Origin: an uncultured Collinsella sp.
Lineage (GTDB): Bacteria > Actinomycetota > Coriobacteriia > Coriobacteriales > Coriobacteriaceae
Length of the DNA stretch: 10,682 bases
Direction of reading: 5' to 3'
NCBI GenBank assembly: GCA_902491915.1
Contig: CABUJL010000066.1
Coordinates: 1 to 10,682 of the forward strand
Below are positions 7,348 through 10,682 of this stretch, piece after piece. The notes under the pieces are model-generated. The model did no database searches and had not been told where the DNA came from. It saw nothing but the letters and a program-made list of their open reading frames with translations. Within the stretch, counting starts at the first letter, position 1; each line of letters begins with the position of its first letter. Made by a program: the position numbers and the translations under genes.

Positions 7348-8697
7348 ATGGATACTCCGTTGGGCTCCGTACTCTATATCACCCTCGGGTGCGCCAAGAA
7401 CGAGGTCGATACCGACCGTATGCGTTCGCTGCTGACCGCCGCAGGCTACGAGGAGGCATTCGATCCGCAGGATGCCGATATCGCCATCGTCAATACGTGC
7501 TCGTTCCTTGCCTCTGCAACGTCCGAGAGCATCGAGACCACGCTCGAGCTTGCCAATGAGGTGCAGGACGGCGTTCGTTCCTGCCCGATCGTCATGTGCG
7601 GCTGCGTGCCGTCACGCTACGGCGACGACCTGCCCGACGAGCTGCCCGAGGTCGCGGCCTTTGTAAAGGCCGACGAGGAAGACGGCATCGTGGCGGTCAT
7701 CGATGACGTGCTGGGTGTCGAGCGCGAGATTGCCGCCTATATTCCGCAGGTCAAGCGCACCGTCGAGGGCGCTGTCGCCTACGTCAAGATCTCCGATGGC
7801 TGCAACCGCTTCTGTAGCTTCTGCATGATCCCGTATATCCGTGGTCGTTATCACTCGCGTAATGCCGAGAGCATTATCTCCGAGGTGCGCGACCTGGTCG
7901 CCGGTGGTGTGCGCGAGATCGTACTGATTGGTCAGGACACGGGCATCTGGGGTACCGACTTTGCCGACGAGGACGTCTCCGAGGGCTCGCCGCGCAATCT
8001 GGCGCAGCTGCTGCAGGCCGTTGCCGAGGCGGTGCGTCCTCATAACGTCTGGGTCCGCGTACTCTACCTGCAGCCCGAGGGCATGACCGACGAGCTTATC
8101 GAGACCATTCGCGATACGCCCGAGGTGCTGCCCTATATCGATATTCCCGTGCAGCACTGCGACGCGCGCATCCTCAAGGCCATGCGCCGCTCCGGTTCGC
8201 GCCAGGAGCTCGAAGACCTGTTCCGCGACCTTCGTGAGCGCATCCCCGGTATCGTGATCCGCTCCACGGCCATGGTAGGGTTCCCGACCGAGACCGACGA
8301 CGAGTTCCGCGATCTTATCGACTTTATGGACACCGTCGGCTTTGACTACACGAGCGTCTTTGCCTACTCGCAGGAGGAGGGCAGCCTGGCCGCCAAGATG
8401 GAGGGCCAGGTCGATGAGGAGGTCAAGCTCGAGCGCGCCCAGGAGGCTATGGACCTGGCCGAGTCGCTCGGCTTTGCCGCCACCGCCGCCCATGTGGGCG
8501 AGCGCGCCCAGGTGATCGTCGACGGTATCGAAGAGACCGAGGACGGCGCCGAGCTGATCGGCCATGCCTGGTTCCAGGCGCCCGATTCCGATGGAGCGGT
8601 GCATCTGGACGCCAGCGAGGCGTCCGTGGGCGATATTCTGACTGTCGAGTTTACCGATAGCTTCTGCTATGAGCTTATCGGTCATGTTGTGGAGTAG
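7348..8697 (+). CDS. rimO: Ribosomal protein S12 methylthiotransferase RimO
   Basis: RimO is a radical-SAM enzyme with two iron-sulfur clusters that adds a methylthio group to a conserved aspartate of ribosomal protein S12. The 449-residue product has the expected three domains. The N-terminal UPF0004 domain has cluster cysteines C15 (TLGCAKNEVDTD), C51 (NTCSF) and C86 (CGCVPSRYGD). The radical-SAM motif CxxxCxxC is C152-C156-C159 (DGCNRFCSFCMIPYIRGRYHSR). A C-terminal TRAM domain runs from about residue 385 to the end. The wording around the radical-SAM motif and GARYGD-like CVPSRYGD favour RimO over the tRNA enzyme MiaB. An additional cysteine (C84) lies two residues before C86. GAAAGGA (7329-7335) stands 12 nt before ATG 7348. 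The TAG stop overlaps the ribosome binding site of pgsA. Confidence 0.94.
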   Translation: MDTPLGSVLYITLGCAKNEVDTDRMRSLLTAAGYEEAFDPQDADIAIVNTCSFLASATSESIETTLELANEVQDGVRSCPIVMCGCVPSRYGDDLPDELPEVAAFVKADEEDGIVAVIDDVLGVEREIAAYIPQVKRTVEGAVAYVKISDGCNRFCSFCMIPYIRGRYHSRNAESIISEVRDLVAGGVREIVLIGQDTGIWGTDFADEDVSEGSPRNLAQLLQAVAEAVRPHNVWVRVLYLQPEGMTDELIETIRDTPEVLPYIDIPVQHCDARILKAMRRSGSRQELEDLFRDLRERIPGIVIRSTAMVGFPTETDDEFRDLIDFMDTVGFDYTSVFAYSQEEGSLAAKMEGQVDEEVKLERAQEAMDLAESLGFAATAAHVGERAQVIVDGIEETEDGAELIGHAWFQAPDSDGAVHLDASEASVGDILTVEFTDSFCYELIGHVVE

Positions 8698-8706
8698 GAG
8701 AGCGTC

Positions 8707-9345
8707 GTGGCAAACGAGAGCAATAAGGAACTGACGAGTGTCTGGACGCCCGCCAACATCGTGACGTGCGTTCGCATCGTCTTTATCCCGGTGTTCATGA
8801 TCGTCTCGGCTCTGTCTCACACGAGTGTTGCCGGTACGGATTGGAGCACCTTTGACGGCCCGCTCGCCGCCGCTGCCTTCATTCTGTATGTGATCCTGTC
8901 GTGCACCGATAAGGTCGACGGTTATCTGGCACGCTCGCGTAACGAGATCACCGATTTCGGCAAGTTCTTGGACCCCATCGCCGACAAGCTGCTGGTGTTC
9001 TCGGCCTTGCTGCTGTTCTTGGATTTTGGCGCGGTGACCGTGTGGTCCGTGTTCATTATCCTGTTCCGCGAGCTGCTGGTGAGCGCCCTGCGCATGGTCG
9101 CGAGTGCGGCCGGTGTGGTCGTTGCAGCCGATAAGCTCGGCAAGTACAAGACGGCAACCACGATGGTTTCCATCTGCGGTTACCTGTGCGTTTTTGCTAT
9201 GGCCGGTCTCCAGCTGGGGCCGGTGTCGCTGCTGCTCGGTGTCTATTCGGTGTCGCGCTTCCTGTACGTCATCGCCGTGATTTTGACCATTGTCTCGGGC
9301 GCCCAGTACTTCTGGAACTGTCGCAAGATCGTCTTTTCGGTCTAG
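8707..9345 (+). CDS. pgsA: CDP-diacylglycerol-glycerol-3-phosphate 3-phosphatidyltransferase
   Basis: PgsA makes phosphatidylglycerophosphate from CDP-diacylglycerol and glycerol-3-phosphate in the membrane, the committed step to phosphatidylglycerol and cardiolipin. The 212-residue product carries the complete CDP-alcohol phosphotransferase motif: D68-x2-D71-G72-x2-A75-R76-x8-G85-x3-D89-x3-D93 (DKVDGYLARSRNE, GKFLDPIAD). Several hydrophobic segments follow (near 95-120, 150-170 and 180-200). The N-terminal WTPANIVTCVRIVFIPVF is typical of the family. GTG at 8707 is taken as the start, with AGGAGAG (8696-8702) four to six nt upstream and overlapping the rimO stop. Members with other alcohol acceptors share this motif. 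Placement directly before cinA and recA, as in Firmicutes, supports PgsA. Confidence 0.92.
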   Translation: MANESNKELTSVWTPANIVTCVRIVFIPVFMIVSALSHTSVAGTDWSTFDGPLAAAAFILYVILSCTDKVDGYLARSRNEITDFGKFLDPIADKLLVFSALLLFLDFGAVTVWSVFIILFRELLVSALRMVASAAGVVVAADKLGKYKTATTMVSICGYLCVFAMAGLQLGPVSLLLGVYSVSRFLYVIAVILTIVSGAQYFWNCRKIVFSV

Positions 9346-9351
9346 GTCCTG

Positions 9352-9888
9352 GTGGGTATGACGGAGTCTTATTTGCTAATCGCCGCAAACAACGAGGAAC
9401 TGGCGCGCGATATTGTCGAGCGCGCGAGTGCCCGTGGTGTGACGGTCTCGACGGCGGAGTCGCTGACGGCGGGTATGATTGCCTCGACGATTGCCGATAT
9501 CCCGGGTGCCTCGGCGGTGCTTCGTGGTGGCGCGGTGACCTACTGCGATGAGATCAAACATCGCGTGCTCGGCGTTAAACAGGAAACGCTCGATCGGTTT
9601 AGCGCCGTGTCGCACCAGACGGCTCGCGAGATGGCCGCAGGCTCGCTGGAGCTTTATCAGAGCGATATAGCCGTAAGCGCAACGGGCTACGCTGGGCCCG
9701 GTGGTGGCACCGAGCAAGACCCCGCCGGTACGTTCTATATTGGGTGGGCGTATCGCGCGGCCGATGGGGGAGCGCCGGTTGTCGAGTCTGCGCGCTGTCA
9801 TTACGAGGGCGATCGGTCGTGCGTTCGTGCTCATGCGGTCGCGGAGGCTTTGGAGCGCATTGTTCGCGTGCTCAATTCTATGGAATAG
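9352..9888 (+). CDS. CinA C-terminal domain protein (PncC-type NMN amidohydrolase)
   Basis: The product is a standalone CinA C-terminal (CinA-C) domain; such proteins (PncC) deamidate nicotinamide mononucleotide in pyridine-nucleotide salvage. The family signatures are present in order: VSTAESLTAGMIAS near residues 32-45, GGAVTYCDEIKHRVLGV, SAVSHQTAREMA and the glycine-rich SATGYAGPGGGTEQDPAGTFYIG. The usual AESCTGG is AESLTAG here, a variant I recall from other actinobacteria. The N-terminal MoCF-like domain of full-length CinA is absent. Two starts are possible: GTG at 9352, with AGG at 9344-9346 five nt upstream, or ATG at 9358 two codons later; neither has a strong ribosome binding site, and translation may rely on coupling to pgsA 6 nt upstream. 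It is the last gene of the unit and is followed by a terminator. The full-length CinA name cinA would be misleading. Confidence 0.92.
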   Translation: MGMTESYLLIAANNEELARDIVERASARGVTVSTAESLTAGMIASTIADIPGASAVLRGGAVTYCDEIKHRVLGVKQETLDRFSAVSHQTAREMAAGSLELYQSDIAVSATGYAGPGGGTEQDPAGTFYIGWAYRAADGGAPVVESARCHYEGDRSCVRAHAVAEALERIVRVLNSME

Positions 9889-9895
9889 ACATGGT

Positions 9896-9921
9896 TTAAG
9901 GGGCCTTAGGGCCCCTTAATT
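9896..9921 (+). terminator. Terminator after the cinA-type gene
   Basis: TTAAGGGGCC (9896-9905) and GGCCCCTTAA (9910-9919) form a perfect 10-bp stem around a TTAG loop, followed by TT. It lies 7 nt after the stop codon. The T tract is broken (TTAATT), so efficiency may be moderate. It separates the seven-gene unit from recA. Confidence 0.82.
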
Positions 9922-9937
9922 GTGGAGATAGGGACCT

Positions 9938-9968
9938 TTGACGGAATTGGTGTTTGCGCTGGTATAAG
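9938..9968 (+). promoter_or_regulatory. Candidate upstream recA promoter (extended -10)
   Basis: TTGACG (9938-9943) is followed after 19 bp by TATAAG (9963-9968), which is preceded by TGG, an extended -10 TGN element. The spacing is slightly long, which the extended -10 could offset. It would start transcription near 9975 and give recA a leader of about 170 nt that includes the TTGGTCGG repeats. Confidence 0.45.
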
Positions 9969-10006
9969 GCCTAAATTTATTCGTGCACCTCTATTTGTGA
10001 TTGGCG

Positions 10007-10063
10007 TGGTCAAGCGTTTGGTCGGTGATTGGTCGGCGTTTGGTCGGGTTTTGGAATGGTCGG
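10007..10063 (+). repeat. Helically phased TTGGTCGG direct repeats upstream of recA
   Basis: TTGGTCGG occurs at 10018-10025, 10029-10036 and 10040-10047, exactly 11 bp apart. A degenerate TTGGAATG sits in phase at 10051, ATGGTCGG is at 10056-10063, and GTGGTCAA is at 10006-10013. The shared core TGGTC starts at 10007, 10019, 10030, 10041 and 10057. Copies 11 bp apart face the same side of the helix, which suits a cooperatively binding regulator. Confidence 0.75.
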
Positions 10064-10086
10064 GTACATATGATGAATCTGAACGG

Positions 10087-10115
10087 TTGACCACGAACAG
10101 CCGTTCGTTTATTAT
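10087..10115 (+). promoter_or_regulatory. recA proximal promoter (sigma-A type)
   Basis: TTGACC (10087-10092) and TATTAT (10110-10115) are separated by the ideal 17 bp. Transcription should begin near 10122, leaving a leader of about 24 nt with the AGGAGG site. The LexA-type palindrome fills the spacer, so this should be the SOS-controlled promoter. Confidence 0.8.
10093..10108 (+). promoter_or_regulatory. LexA (SOS) operator
   Basis: ACGAACAGCCGTTCGT is a perfect inverted repeat with 6-bp arms and a 4-bp centre. It matches the Gram-positive LexA core GAAC-N4-GTTC and nearly all of CGAACRNRYGTTYG. It covers the spacer between the -35 and -10 of the proximal recA promoter, so bound LexA would block RNA polymerase. 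LexA itself is not in the window. Confidence 0.88.
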
Positions 10116-10145
10116 CGTTTCAGGTTGTTAAGAGGAGGGCTATTC

Positions 10146-10682
10146 ATGGCCAAGAATTCAGGTCCCGTACGTACCGTTCATGCACGCACGACGGGTAAAG
10201 AGCGCGACGAGATGATCGCCACCACCAAGGCCGAGATCGAGAAGAAGTTCGGCCAGGGCTCTATTATGAGGTATGGCGACGGCGGTCCCGAGCTCGAGGT
10301 CGAGGCTATTCCGACGGGCTCTCTGGCGCTCGATGCCGCCTTGGGTATCGGCGGCGTGCCGCGCGGCCGTATCGTCGAGATTTATGGCCCCGAGTCCTCC
10401 GGTAAGACGACGCTTTCGCTCGAGATTCTTGCAGAGGCGCAGGCCATGGGCGGTGTCGTGGCATTTATCGATGCCGAGCATGCGCTTGATCCCACCTATG
10501 CTGCGCGCATCGGCGTTGATATCGATGAGGTCCTGATTTCCCAACCCGATACGGGCGAGCAGGCGCTCGAGATCGTCGATATGCTTGTACGCTCCGGTGC
10601 CATCGATGCCATCGTCGTCGACTCTGTTGCCGCCTTGACTCCGCGTGCCGAGATCGAGGGCGAGATCGGTGACACGACGGTG
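10146..10682 (+). CDS. recA: Recombinase RecA, N-terminal part
   Basis: RecA forms ATP-dependent filaments on single-stranded DNA, drives strand exchange and triggers LexA self-cleavage. The first 179 codons are present; the frame runs off the window end. Visible are the N-terminal helix region (ATTKAEIEKKFGQGSIMRYGD), Walker A GPESSGKT (residues 81-88), the FIDAEHALDP segment, the QPDTGEQALEIVD segment and the Walker B region AIVVDSVAALTPRAEIEGE. All are standard RecA landmarks, with no insertion in this part and no sign of an intein before residue 179. AGGAGG (10133-10138) stands 7 nt before ATG 10146. The LexA operator within its promoter implies SOS induction. Unlike some Firmicutes, it is separated from the cinA-type gene by a terminator. 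Confidence 0.98.
   Translation, partial: MAKNSGPVRTVHARTTGKERDEMIATTKAEIEKKFGQGSIMRYGDGGPELEVEAIPTGSLALDAALGIGGVPRGRIVEIYGPESSGKTTLSLEILAEAQAMGGVVAFIDAEHALDPTYAARIGVDIDEVLISQPDTGEQALEIVDMLVRSGAIDAIVVDSVAALTPRAEIEGEIGDTTV

Noticed and set aside
10018..10063. Short direct repeats as a CRISPR-like array or plasmid-type iterons
   Set aside because: The units are only 8 bp with 3-bp gaps and lie in a chromosomal promoter region. There are no spacers and no initiator gene.
10018..10074. Mycobacterial PafBC-type (RecA-NDp) promoter
   Set aside because: TTGGTCGGTG resembles the TTGTCRGTG element with one extra G, but no TAnnnT hexamer lies at the expected 8-bp distance.
10081..10092. Second LexA site at GAACGGTTGACC
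   Set aside because: Only one half-site (GAAC) matches; the second half is GACC and not GTTC.
9906..10094. Antisense 62-codon open frame before recA
   Set aside because: It covers regulatory DNA and part of the terminator and has no protein family signal.
9922..10131. Possible 69-codon gene between the cinA-type gene and recA
   Set aside because: It runs through the phased repeats, the LexA operator and the recA promoter, has no clear ribosome binding site and shows no recognisable protein features.

Overview
The window looks like a core-chromosome segment from a high-GC Gram-positive bacterium of the actinobacterial side, most probably class Coriobacteriia (Collinsella-like). The reasons are the high GC content, AAAGGA/AGGAGG-type ribosome binding sites, an RNase J next to PNPase, an ftsK / RodZ-like / pgsA / cinA / recA gene order resembling the ftsK-ymfM-pgsA-cinA-recA order of Firmicutes, and a Gram-positive type LexA box before recA. 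The taxon is an inference from style and synteny, not a database result.

Layout, all genes on the + strand. (1) 1-591: 3' end of pnp (KH and S1 domains, arginine-rich tail), closed by a strong hairpin terminator at 615-645. (2) 592-842: gap holding the terminator, a poorly defined promoter region and a leader that can fold so that the rnj Shine-Dalgarno is paired. (3) 843-9888: a tightly packed seven-gene run: rnj (RNase J), ftsK (DNA translocase, TTG start, 1-nt gap), a RodZ/YmfM-like membrane protein (1-nt overlap with ftsK), yajQ, rimO, pgsA and a standalone CinA C-terminal-domain gene. Gaps are 26 nt or less, so this is probably one transcription unit. It ends at a perfect 10-bp hairpin (9896-9919). 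(4) 9889-10145: a 257-nt regulatory gap before recA. It holds an upstream extended -10 promoter candidate, a helically phased TTGGTCGG direct-repeat array, and a sigma-A type promoter whose 17-bp spacer is filled by a perfect 16-bp LexA-type palindrome. (5) 10146-10682: 5' part of recA, cut by the window end.

The genes join RNA decay (PNPase, RNase J), chromosome segregation and cell shape (FtsK, RodZ-like), ribosome modification (RimO), phospholipid synthesis (PgsA), nucleotide salvage (CinA/PncC) and recombination/SOS (RecA). This is mostly housekeeping. I see no mobile element, CRISPR array, tRNA or rRNA, and no convincing new multi-gene system. The best leads are the phased repeats upstream of recA, the rnj leader that may sequester its Shine-Dalgarno, and the low-complexity linkers with repeated short motifs in FtsK and the RodZ-like protein.
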